A stretch of 64,000 nt of DNA from Eleftheria terrae (GTDB lineage: Bacteria > Pseudomonadota > Gammaproteobacteria > Burkholderiales > Burkholderiaceae_C), in the NCBI RefSeq assembly GCF_030419005.1, contig NZ_CP106953.1, forward strand, positions 558,001 to 622,000, in the 5' to 3' direction. This document shows, piece after piece, positions 17,401 to 29,400 of the stretch (positions within the stretch are counted from its first letter, which is position 1; each line of letters starts with the position of its first letter). Made by a program: the position numbers and the translations under genes. Under the pieces are notes generated by a model. It was not told the DNA's origin, made no database searches, and saw only the letters and a program-made list of their open reading frames with translations.

Positions 17401-20400
17401 CGCGGTAGAGCGCCTTGCCTCCACCGGCGCGCCGGAGACCACCATGACCTGCGCCTCGCCGCTGAGCCAGGCGCGGTAGAAGGCCTCGATGCCGGCGGCG
17501 CTGTCCAGCGTGTCCAGGCCCTGCGCTCGCATCTGCGCCAGCGTCGCCGCATCCACCCGCATGCCGCCCTCGGCCCACAGCGGCCAGTCGATCGACAGCG
17601 TCCTGCCGTGGCGCAGCCCCACCCGCACCAGCCCGTTGCGATAGCGGGCATAGCCATCCAGGAACGCGTTGGCCAGCGCATAGTCGCCCTGCCCGACGTT
17701 GCCCTCCACCCCCGACATCGACGCGAACAGCACCAGGAAGTCCAGCCGCAGCTCGCGCGTCGCCTGGTCCAGGTGGCACGCCCCCAGCACCTTGGGCGCC
17801 AGCACCGCACGGAACTCCGCCGCGCTCTTCTTCAGGATGAAGTTGTCGTGGATCACCCCGGCGCTGTGCACGATGCCGTGCAGCCCGCCGTGCCGCGCCA
17901 CGATGCCCTCGATGCACGCCTGCGTCGCCTGCGCGTCGCACACATCCAGCTGCACGTAGTGGAGCCGCACTCCCTGTCCATGCGCCTGCAGCGCTTGCAG
18001 CGCCTGGCGCTGTGCCTCCCCCAAGGCCGAGCGCCCCGCCAGCACGATCGTCGCCTCGCGTGCCTGCTGCGCAATCTCCCGCGCGAAGATCAGCCCCAGT
18101 CCACCAGCCCCGCCGGTGACCAGGTACACCCCGCCCGCCCGCCACGGCGCGCGCATGCCGGCCCCCGCCGTCGCCGCCGCGGCCGCGCCTTCGACGGCCC
18201 CCAGCGCCTGGCGCCCGGCCACCTCGCGGCGCCCCGCCACGTAGCGGATCTCTCCGTCCTCGCGTGCCGCAGCCTGCGCGTTCTCCTGCACCGCCTGGTG
18301 CAGCTGCTGCGCCGTCGCCGTGCCCGGCAGCACCAGCACCTGCCCCTTGAACGCCGGGTTCTCCAGCCCTGCGCTCTTGAACAACCCGCTCAACGCCGCC
18401 GCCAGCTCCCCTGGCCCGCTCGTGCTGTCGGTCACCACCTGCAGCAGCACCGGCTGCCTCGGCTTGCCCTGCAGCAGCGCCTGCACCTGCCCGTACACCT
18501 GCTCGGCCAGCGCCAGCAGCGCCCCGGGCGCCACCGTGTCCCCGCCTGCCGCGCCACCCAGCAGCTGCCATCGCAGCGCTGGCGCCATCGCCTGCAGCGC
18601 CGGCAGCTGCGCCGCGAAGCCGCCCGCCAACAGCACCTGCCGCCCGCCCTCCACCTGCGGCATCGCCTCGTCGCGTCGCTCGCCTGCCTCCTCCGGCAGC
18701 AGCGCCTTCGGCTGCCACACCTTGCGCAGCAGCTGCACGGGCTGCGGCGCGTCATCCGCCACACCGGTCGTGTCGACGAGGACACGCGAGGTGAGGCCGC
18801 TCAGCTGCACGCACACCGCGCCGCGGTCGTCGCATATCGTGAGGTCCCATTTCCGCCCACCCGCGGCCGCCTCGCCGCCGGCACCGCCCTGCACCACCAC
18901 CCAGGCTTGCCGGGGGCTGCGGGCCCGGATGGCGACATGCTCGAGCGCGAACGGCAGGGCCGGCTCGATCGAGCTGTCCTGGCGGTCGAGCAGCAGGCCG
19001 ATCGAGGCCTGCAAGGCGCTGTCCAGCACGCTGGGATGCAGTACGAAAGACTCGGCCGAGCCCGCGACGCAACCGGGCAGCACCACCCGCGCCAGCACGA
19101 AACGCGCGCCGCTGGCATCGGTGCCCACCTGCACGCCCGCCAATCCCTGGTGCGCGGCACCGTAGTCCAGTCCCATCGCACGGAAAGCGTCATAGCACTG
19201 CCCGGGCTCGAACGAGAGGTCGCAACGCTCGCGCAACGCGGCGAGGTCCATCGAGGCCGATGCTGCGCCGGCGTCGCTCGTCGTCGCGCGGCCCCGGGCG
19301 TGCACGACGCGCTCCCGATCGCCGTGCTGTGCGGGGGCGTCGGTGTACACCTCGAACTCGATCTGGCCGGACTCCGTCGGGACCAGGCTGATGTGCACCT
19401 CGACCGGCGCCACGACCGCCAGGGGCCGGACCCACACGATGTCCTCCAGCGCGATGGCGCCCACCTCGGGTGCCGGTGCGTCGAGCGATGCCTGCACCGC
19501 CGCATGCGCCATCTCCAGATAGGCCACCCCCGGCAGCACCGGCCGCCCTTCCACCCGATGCCCTGCCAGGAAGAACTCGTCGCCGGCCCACCGCGAGCTG
19601 AAGCGCTGCCGGTTCAGGCTCGAGGTGTTGCGATGCAGCAGGGGATGCAAGCCGGGGCCGGCCACGACGCGCGCAGCGCCGGGACGCTGGTCGTCCTCGA
19701 GCCAGTAGCGCTCCCTGAGGAAGGGATAGGTGGGCAGCGAGATGCGCCGCGGCCGGCCCGCGGCATACAGGCGCCGCCAGTCGATCTGCACCCCGCGCAC
19801 CCACGCCTCGCCCAGCTTCTTCCACCGCTGCTTGCGCACCCACGCCTCGATCAGCGCCCCCACGTCCTCGTCCTGCTCGCTCAGCCAGCCCCCCTCGGCC
19901 GTGCGCTGCACCCGCCCCACCTGCACGTCGGCATTGCGCCGGCCACCAATGAAGTCCCCCAGCGCCTGCACCAGCTGCTCCCGCGTGCGCGCCTGCACCG
20001 CCAGCCGGTGCTCCATCGCCTCGCGACCGCTCTGCAGCGTGTACAGCATCTGCGCCAGCTGCGCCTCGCTCCACGCCTGCGCCTGCAGGTGCGCCTGCAG
20101 CTGCCGCGCCTGCGCCTGCAGCCGCTCCTCGCTCCTGGCCGACAGCACCAGCAGCCCCGGCTGCGCCTCATTCACCACCACCACCGGCGCCTCGTCGCGC
20201 TCACCCTCCTCAGGCTCCTCGATCACCACGTGCGCATTCGTGCCGCTGAAGCCGAATGAACTCACCGCCGCGCGCCGCGCACCCTGCCCCCCCGTCTCCC
20301 ACGGCTGCAGCCGGTCGTTGATGTAGAACGGCCCGCCTTCCAGCACCACGTGCTCGTTCAGCTTCTCGTACTGGATGGTCGGCGGCAGCATCCGGTGCCT

Positions 20401-23400
20401 CAGCGACAGCAGCACCTTGATCACCCCCGCCACCCCCGCGGCCGCCAGCAGGTGCCCGATGTTGCTCTTCACCGACCCCAGCGCGCAGTAGTGCCGCCGC
20501 TGCGTGTACGCACCAAACGCCGCCGTCAGCGCCTCCACCTCGATCGGGTCCCCCAGCTGCGTGCCCGTGCCGTGCGCCTCCACCAGCGTGATCGTCCCCG
20601 GGTCGATCCCGAAGCGCTCGTACACCTCGCGCTCCAGCTGCGCCTGCGAGTTCACGCTCGGCGCCGTCATCCCGTTGGTCTTGCCGTCGTGGTTCACCCC
20701 CCAGCCACGGATCACCCCGTGGATCTGGTCGCCCTCGCGCACCGCATCCGCATAGCGCTTGAGCAGCAGCACCCCCACCCCCTCGCCCGGCACAAAACCG
20801 TCCGCCCTCGCATCGAACGCAAAGCTGCGCCCCTGGCGCGACAGCATGCGCGCCTTGCTCGTCATGATGTGCAGGCTCGGCCCCGTCAGCACGCACACCC
20901 CGCCGGCCAGCGCCGCATCACATGTCCCGCTCTCCAGGCTGTCGCACGCCAGCGCGATCGCCACCAGCGACGACGAGCACGCCGTGTCCAGCGCCATGCA
21001 CGGGCCCCGCAGGTTCAGAAAGTACGAGATCCGCGCCGACAGGATCGACGACGAGTTGCCCGTCAGCACCTGCGCCGTCAGCCCGCTGCCCCCGGGCGCA
21101 TAGCCGTAGTCCCCCGGCCCGCAGCCCACGTACACCCCGCAGCGGCTGCCCGACAGGCTGCGCGGGTCGATCCCCGCTTCCTCGATGCAGCGCCAGCTGT
21201 GCTCCAGAAACACCCGCTGCTGCGGGTCCATCGACATCGCCTCGGCCGGCGATATGTTGAAGAACAGCGCGTCGAACCGGTCCGCTTCCTCCAGGCTGCC
21301 CATCCACTTGCTGTACGTCTTGCCCGGCGCCTGCGGGTCCGCGTCGTAGTGCTCCTGGATCGACCACCGATGCCCCCCCACCTCCGACACGCAATCACGC
21401 CCCTGCGCCAGGTTCTCCCAGAACGCCTGCACGTCACCCGCCATCGGGAACGCACCCGACATCCCCACCACCGCGATGCCCTGCCTGCGCACCTCCTTCG
21501 CCTCGCCCCCACGCTCCGCACGCCCGCCAGCCGCCGCATACGCGCCCGCGCCAGCGGCTTCACCTTGTGCCTGGGGCGCTCGCGGTGCCTGCGGTGCCTG
21601 CACTGCGGGCGGCGTGGCCATCGATGCCGCCGCCGTCGCCGGTGGCATCGGCCGGGCCCGGGACGCGCCACGCGATCGCACCGCCTCCTGCGCCAGCAGG
21701 TGCTCGGCCAGGGCCTGGATGTTGGGATGGTCGTAGAGCCGCGCCACGCTGAGCGACGTGCCGTACTGGCGGTTCAGCTCCCGCACCCATTCGACCCCGG
21801 TGATCGAGTCCAGGCCAAGTTCGCTGAACGCGACCTCCGGGTCGACATCCTCGCCCTCCAGGTACAGCACCTTGGCAAGGCCTTGCGCCAGCGCAGCGGC
21901 CAGCTCGGCAGACGAGAGGCCACCGGCCTCCGTACCGGCCTCGGCCGGGGCGAGGTTTCGGGCGCCGGCGCTGGCGCACGCCTGAGTGGCGGCGTCAGCC
22001 GCGGCGCCGGACACCGCGCCCGGCCCCGTCTCCAGCGTCACCAGTGCGATGCCCGTCGGCTTGCCACCAGAGGGTGCTGGCGGCTTCCCCGCCGCCCCCC
22101 CTTGCACCGGGCCCGGCTGCCCGCCCGCTGGCCCGGCGCCCAGCAGGGGTGCCGTGGCCGGAGGCGTGGCCTGCGCAGAAGCCGAAGCCGAAGCCGAAGC
22201 GAGACCATGGCCAGGCCGCGGCGCTTGCGTCGACAGGTAGTCGCACAGCCGGTTGACGGTCGGATGGTCGTAGAGACGGGTCGCGACCAGCGACAACCCA
22301 TAGCGCTTGTTGAGGTCGCGTATCCACTCGATCCCGGTGATCGAGTCCAGGCCCAGCTCGCTGAACGAGGTGTCGAGGTCGACGTCCTGACGTTCGAGGT
22401 AGAGGACCCTGGCCAGCCCATCGGCCAGTTCGGCGCACAGGTCTTCGCGCGAACGGGCCGGCTGCCGGGCCGCGTCGTCGCCTGGCACCGGCGTGGCCGT
22501 CGCTGGCAGCTCGACCGAGAGGCGGGCCGACACGCCGCCGGCCTGCTGTGCCGCCATGGCGACAGGTGCGGGCGCCGGACGGCGCTCAAGCGGAACGGGA
22601 GACGGAGTGGAGGGGCTCATAGACGATGACTGGGCGATCAGATGGTTCGACAGCGTTCGGACCGTCGGGTAGTCGTAGAGACGGGTGGCGACCAGCGAGG
22701 TGCCGTAGCGGCGATTCAGCGTGCGCGTCCACTCGACCCCGGTGACGGAGTCGAGCCCCAGCTCACTGAAGGCGGTGTCGAAGTCGACCTCCGCTGCTTC
22801 GAGGTACAAGACCTGGGCCAGGCTGTCGACCAGCTCCTGCCGCAGCTGCTCGGGCGTCGGCCCCGCTGCGGCAGGTTCGGTGGCACCTTGCTGCCCGGCC
22901 ACCCGGCCGCCAGGCCCTGCATCGCGGCCGGGCTCCGGCTTCGCGGAAAGCGCGGCGACCGGCGGCCGCCCGGCGAGGCGCAAGTCGCTCAGCACGACGC
23001 GTGGCAAGCGATCGGCGCCTGGCGCCGTGGCCGATTCGGCACTTGCCGCCGCTGCGCCGCTGTCCGGCGCCGCCGCGGCATGCGCCACTGCGTCCTGCAC
23101 GCCGCCCGGCCAGTATTTCCGGCCCGCAAACGGATAGGAGGGCAGCGAGATGCGACGCGGTGGCCGCGGCCCGTAGGCGCCGTCATCCTGGTACAGATGC
23201 GACCAGTCCACCCTCAGCCCCTGCGTCCACAGCTGCAGCAGCTGCGCAGCATCGCCTTGCGCGAGCGAGGCCACGGCGGATTGCCATGGCGCCGGGTCGC
23301 TGTTGAAGGCCGACACCGCCTCCTTGTGCTGGCGCACGTCATGCTGATAGACCCGCTCGACGCCCTCGCCGTCGCGCCGATGCTCGACGAACGCGGCGAG

Positions 23401-26400
23401 CGTGCGGCGCAAAGTGTCGAGGCTGGACACTGCGCACGCCATGCGGTGCTCCATCGCTTCGCGTCCCACCTGCAAGGTGTAGGCGATGCGGTACAAGTCC
23501 GCTTCGCACAGCGGCGTTGCCGACACATGCTCGAGCAGTCGCTGCGCATACGCCCGCAGCCGCTCCTCCGTGCGGGCCGACAGCACGATCAAGGCCGGCC
23601 GGCGCGACGGCCGCCCGGCCTCATCGTTCCCTGCGTCGCCCGGCTCCGTGTGCTCCTCGATGAGCACATGCGCATTGGAGCCGCCTGCGCCAAACGAGCT
23701 CACGCCGGCCAGGCGGGGGCATTCGACCGGCGCCCCGTCGCGCTCGATGACGGGCCGGTGCCATGCGCTGCGCCCCTGCTGGAGGCGGAACGGCGTGTGC
23801 TCGAAGTCGATCAGCGGATTCAAGACCTCGGCATGCAGGCTGGGCACCAGCGTGCGGTGCTGCAACTGCAGCAGCACCTTCGTGACGCCGGCGATGCCGG
23901 CGGCGCTTTCGAGGTGTCCGATGTTGGTCTTTGCAGAACCGAGCGCGCAGAACTGCCGGTCTTGCGTGTAGCGGCCGAAGGCCTGCGCCAGGCCCTCGAT
24001 CTCGATCGGATCGCCCAACTCGGTGCCGGTGCCGTGCGCCTCGATGTAGCTGATGGCCCGGGGGTCGACGCCGGCCTTGCGCAGCGCGTCCAGCACGAGG
24101 TCGCGCTGTGCGGCAGGGCTCGGCACGGTATAGCCGTTCGTCTTGCCGCCATGGTTGACGCTGGTGGCCTTGATCACGCCATAGATGTGGTCGCCGTCGC
24201 GCACCGCCGCGCTCAGGGGCTTGAGCAGCACCGCGCCGACGCCCTCGCCCGGCACAAAGCCGTTGCCTTGCGCGCCGAAGCTCCTGCACAGGCCGTTGGG
24301 CGACAGCATGCGCTGCGAGCACAACCCGACGTAGCTGCTCGGATGCAGGTAGAGGTTGACGCCGCCCGCGATGGCGAGTTCGCACTCCCGGCGCAGCAGG
24401 TGCTCGCACGCTTCGTGGAGCGCAGTGAGCGAGGCCGAGCACATGGTGTCGATCGGCATGCTGGGGCCGTGCAGATCCAGCACATAGGACACCCGGTTGG
24501 CCACCGAGCCGAAGCTGGTGTAGGGCATGGCCTTGTCGCCCCGCTGCCACAGTGGCGGCCCGTACAGGTTGAAGCCGGTCTTGGTGATGCCGACAAACAC
24601 CCCGACCCGGCCCGCATGCCGCGCGCTCAGGGCCTCCCGGGTGTAGCCGGCGTCTTCCAGCACTTCCCAGCTGGCCTGCAGGAACAGGCGCTCCTGCGGA
24701 TCGATGTTGGCAGCCTCGCGCGGCGAGATGTTGAAGAACAAGGGGTCGAAATCCGCGAACCCGTCGATGAAGCCGCCCCACTTGCTGTAGCTCTTGCCCT
24801 GCTGCACCGCCACGTCCATGTCGGGCTCGTAGAAGCCGCTGAGCGGCCAGCGCTCCGGCGGGATCTCGCCGATGCAGTGCCGGCCGTCACGCAGGTTGTC
24901 CCAGAACTCGGCGATCGTCCGCGCCCCCGGGTAACGGCCACTCAAGCCGATGACCGCGATGCCCTCCCGCCCCGGCGCTGCCACCTGCCCCACAGGCGCG
25001 ACCGCAGCGCGGTGCCACTGCGGGCCCGAGGCGGCGCCGCCCGACAGGGTGGCGTCCGGCGCGGCGGATGCGGGCGCGCCAGCCGGCAGCTCGCACCAAC
25101 GCCGGCACTCTTGCGGGCGGGCGCCGCTCAGGTAGGCGGCCAGCTCGCGCAATGTCGAATACTCGAAGAACAGCGTCTTCGACAGGCGGCTGAAGACGGA
25201 GTCAAGCCGGCGGTTCAGGTGCACGATCATCAGCGAATCGATGCCGTAAGCCTCGAACGGCTCGTCGGCGTCGATCCTGTCGGGGGCCAGCTTCAGGACC
25301 TCGCCGAGCAGCTGCTGCAGGCGCTGAAGGCAGCGCGCCTGCACATCCACCGCTTCGGCATGCGCGTGTGTCGCGCGCTCGGCGGGCACCGGCGCCGCGC
25401 TCGCCGCAGACGCTGCGTGGTCGTGCGCGACCCGCGGGGAGCTGCATGCCGGCACGCCCTGCGACGGCGCGCCGGAGACCACCATGACCTGCGCCTCGCC
25501 GCTGAGCCAGGCGCGGTAGAAGGCCTCGATGCCGGCGGCGCTGTCCAGCGTGTCCAGGCCCTGCGCTCGCATCTGCGCCAGCGTCGCCGCATCCACCCGC
25601 ATGCCGCCCTCGGCCCACAGCGGCCAGTCGATCGACAGCGTCCTGCCGTGGCGCAGCCCCACCCGCACCAGCCCGTTGCGATAGCGGGCATAGCCATCCA
25701 GGAACGCGTTGGCCAGCGCATAGTCGCCCTGCCCGACGTTGCCCTCCACCCCCGACATCGACGCGAACAGCACCAGGAAGTCCAGCCGCAGCTCGCGCGT
25801 CGCCTGGTCCAGGTGGCACGCCCCCAGCACCTTGGGCGCCAGCACCGCACGGAACTCCGCCGCGCTCTTCTTCAGGATGAAGTTGTCGTGGATCACCCCG
25901 GCGCTGTGCACAATGCCGTGCAGCCCGCCGTGCCGCGCCACGATGCCCTCGATGCACGCCTGCGTCGCCTGCGCGTCGCACACATCCAGCTGCACGTAGT
26001 GGAGCCGCACTCCCTGTCCATGCGCCTGCAGCGCTTGCAGCGCCTGGCGCTGTGCCTCCCCGAGGGCCGAGCGCCCCGCCAGCACGATCGTCGCCTCGCG
26101 TGCCTGCTGCGCAATCTCCCGCGCGAAGATCAGCCCCAGTCCACCAGCCCCGCCGGTGACCAGGTACACCCCGCCCGCCCGCCACGGCGCGCGCATGCCG
26201 GCCCCCGCCGTCGCCGCCGCGGCCGCGCCTTCGACGGCCCCCAGCGCCTGGCGCCCGGCCACCTCGCGGCGCCCCGCCACGTAGCGGATCTCTCCGTCCT
26301 CGCGTGCCGCAGCCTGCGCGTTCTCCTGCACCGCCTGGTGCAGCTGCTGCGCCGTCGCCGTGCCCGGCAGCACCAGCACCTGCCCCTTGAACGCCGGGTT

Positions 26401-29400
26401 CTCCAGCCCTGCGCTCTTGAACAACCCGCTCAACGCCGCCGCCAGCTCCCCTGGCCCGCTCGTGCTGTCGGTCACCACCTGCAGCAGCACCGGCTGCCTC
26501 GGCTTGCCCTGCAGCAGCGCCTGCACCTGCCCGTACACCTGCTCGGCCAGCGCCAGCAGCGCCCCGGGCGCCACCGTGTCCCCGTCTGCCGCGCCACCCA
26601 GCAGCTGCCATCGCAGCGCTGGCGCCATCGCCTGCAGCGCCGGCAGCTGCGCCGCGAAGCCGCCCGCCAACAGCACCTGCCGCCCGCCCTCCACCTGCGG
26701 CACCGCCTCGTCGCGTCGCTCGCCTGCCTCCTCCGGCAGCAGCGCCTTCGGCTGCCACACCTTGCGCAGCAGCTGCACCCCGGGGCCACCGGCAGGCAGC
26801 GCCCGCGGCGCGGCGCCGCCAAGCGATGCGGTGGCCGGGGCCGCCGCGGGCCCCCGGTCCTCGCGGCCGCCGGCCTCGACCCAGCAGCGCTCCCGCAGGA
26901 AGGCATAGGTCGGCAGCGGGATGCGCCGGGGCGGCGTCTCACCGAACAGCGGCCACTCTGGCAGGGCGTAGCCCTGGCAATAGCCCTCGGCGAGGACCGC
27001 AAGGGCCTGTCGATACGCCGCCGGATCTTCGGTCAGCGTAGAGATCCCGTCCAGCACCTGGTCCAGCTGCTGCCGCAACCCGGGCTGCTCGACCACCTCC
27101 CGCGGCACCTTGCCTCGCCGGCTCACCACCGGGCCGTCGCCGCCGTCCAGCCTGCGCAGCGCCTGCACCGCCTCTTCGCGGCTCGCCACCACGCAGGCAT
27201 GGCGGTGGTGGAAGTGCTGGCGGTGGTTCAGCAGGGTGTGGCTCATCGCCGCGAGCGCGGCGGCGTCCCAGCAGCGCCGGGGGTCCTCCAGCATGGCGAT
27301 CAGGTCGTCCGCCCGCTGGCGCAGGGCCAGCTCCGACTTGGCCGACAGCACCAGCAGATGGCAGGGCGCGGCACGATGGGGCGCCTGCAGGGGGCCCGCC
27401 GCGTCATGCCCTTGCACCACCATGTGGACGTTGGTGCCGCTCATGCCGAAGGCGCTGACCGCGCCGCAGCGGGGGCGATGCGGCGTACGCGGCCAGGCGC
27501 GGTTGCGCGTGTTCACGTAGAAGGGGCTGAGGGACCAGTCGACGTAGTCGCTCGGCTGGTCGCAGTGCAGGCTCGCGGGAATGGTCTCGTGTCGCAGGGC
27601 CTGCACCAGGCCCACCAGGCTGACCAGGCCCGACGCTGCAAAGGTGTGGCCCAGGTTGGACTTGGTCGAGGTGAGTGCGCAGCCGGGCGGCGGCAACACC
27701 GCCTCCTGGAAGGCTTCCTGCAGCGCCTGGATCTCGACCGGATCGCCCAGCCGCGTCCCCGTGCCATGCGTCACGATGTAGCCGATGTCCGCCGGCTGCA
27801 CGCCGGCACGCCGGTACACCTCGCCGATCAGGGCGGCCTGTGCCGTCCCGCTCGGCGCGGTGAGCCCATTGGTGCGCCCGTCATGGTTGAGGCCGCTGCC
27901 ACGGATGACCGCATGGATCGGGTCGCCGTCCGCCTCGGCACGCGCCAGCCGCTTCAGCACGACGGCCACCACGGCCTCGCCCGGCACCATGCCGTTGGCC
28001 CGCCGGTCGAATGCGTGACACCGGCCGTCAGGCGACAGCATGCCGGCCTGCCCGAGGTCGACATAGGCACGCGCCGTGAGGATGAGGTTGACGCCAGCCG
28101 CCACCGCGGTGTCGCATTCCCCCGCACGCAGACTGGCGCAGGCCAGGTGGGCCGCGACCAGGCCGGACGAGCACGAGGTGTTGATCGCCATGGCCGGGCC
28201 CGTCAGGTTCAGGAAATGCGACAGCCGTGCGGCGAGCACGCCATCATGGTTCGCCGTGACACTGCCCGCGTCGCCAACCAGCGCCTGATAGTCGCCCTGC
28301 TCCACGCCGACGAACATGCCGACCCGGTGCTGGCGCAACTGGACGGCCCCGAAGCCGGCGTCTTCCAGCGCCTTGAACGCTTCCTGCAGCAGCAGGCGCT
28401 GGCGTGGGTCCAGCAGCTCCGCTTCCTTCGGCGAAATCTCGAAGAACAGCGGATCGAACTCGTCGACGCCATCGAGACAGCCCATCCATTTGCTGTTGGT
28501 CTTGCCGGCCGGGAGTCCACCCGGTTCGCCCGCTGCGCCCGGCGGGTGGTAGCAGTCGCGCCAATCAAAACGGGTCAGCGGGATTTCCCGTATCGCGTCA
28601 CGCCCCTCGGCGAGCAGCTGCCACAGCTCGTCAACACTGGCTGCGCCGGGAAAACGGCCACTCATGCCGACGATGGCGATCGGCTCGGGCCCGGTGTTGT
28701 CGCCGTGCGCTGCAGGGGGCCGCGGCACCGCGCCCGGCGTCCCGGGAGGCAAGGCGTGCGCCGGGCTGGCCGCTGGCCTCGCGCTCGCGCGCTGCGCCTG
28801 TGCGGTCGCTGCGCCGGACAGGGCACCGGCTGCGTCACGCCGCATCAACGCGCTGGCGTGCTTCGAGACGAGATGGTCGGCCAGCTTCTGCAAGGTCCCG
28901 TGGCTGAAGAAGACGCTGGGCAGTACATCGAAACCGAATGCCTGTGACAGCTGCTTCGCATAACTCACCAGGCTGATGGAGTCGAAGCCGAAGTCCACCA
29001 GGCTCGTCTCGGCACCCAGCTTCTCAACCGGCAGCTTCAGCAAGGCAGCCGCGTGGTCCTTCAAGTCCTTCAGCACGCGCTGGTCGAGCGAGCCGGGCGG
29101 CGCTGCATCGTGCGACGGCCAGTTGCCCGCCACCGCCTGCACAGGCGCGCCGGCCGGCACACCGAGCAGCGGGCCCAGGCGGCCGGGGTCGCCGACCATC
29201 ACCAGGCCGTGGCGCACGCCGTTCGATCGGTGCTGCGCGATCAATGCTGCGCAGGCCGCGATGCCGGCTTGCGTTTCAAGCGCATGCTGCCCGCTCGCTT
29301 GCAGGTACAGCCGGGTGCCGGCCTCATCGCGCCATCCCATGCCGCCCTCGGCCCACAGTGGCCAGCAGATCGCCATGGCGGGCCGCGGTGCGTACTTGGC

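Noticed and set aside
27113..28100. Possible inactivity of the KS with VTHGTGT
   Set aside because: Only the residues before the catalytic His differ; Cys and both His residues remain, so it is kept as an elongating KS.
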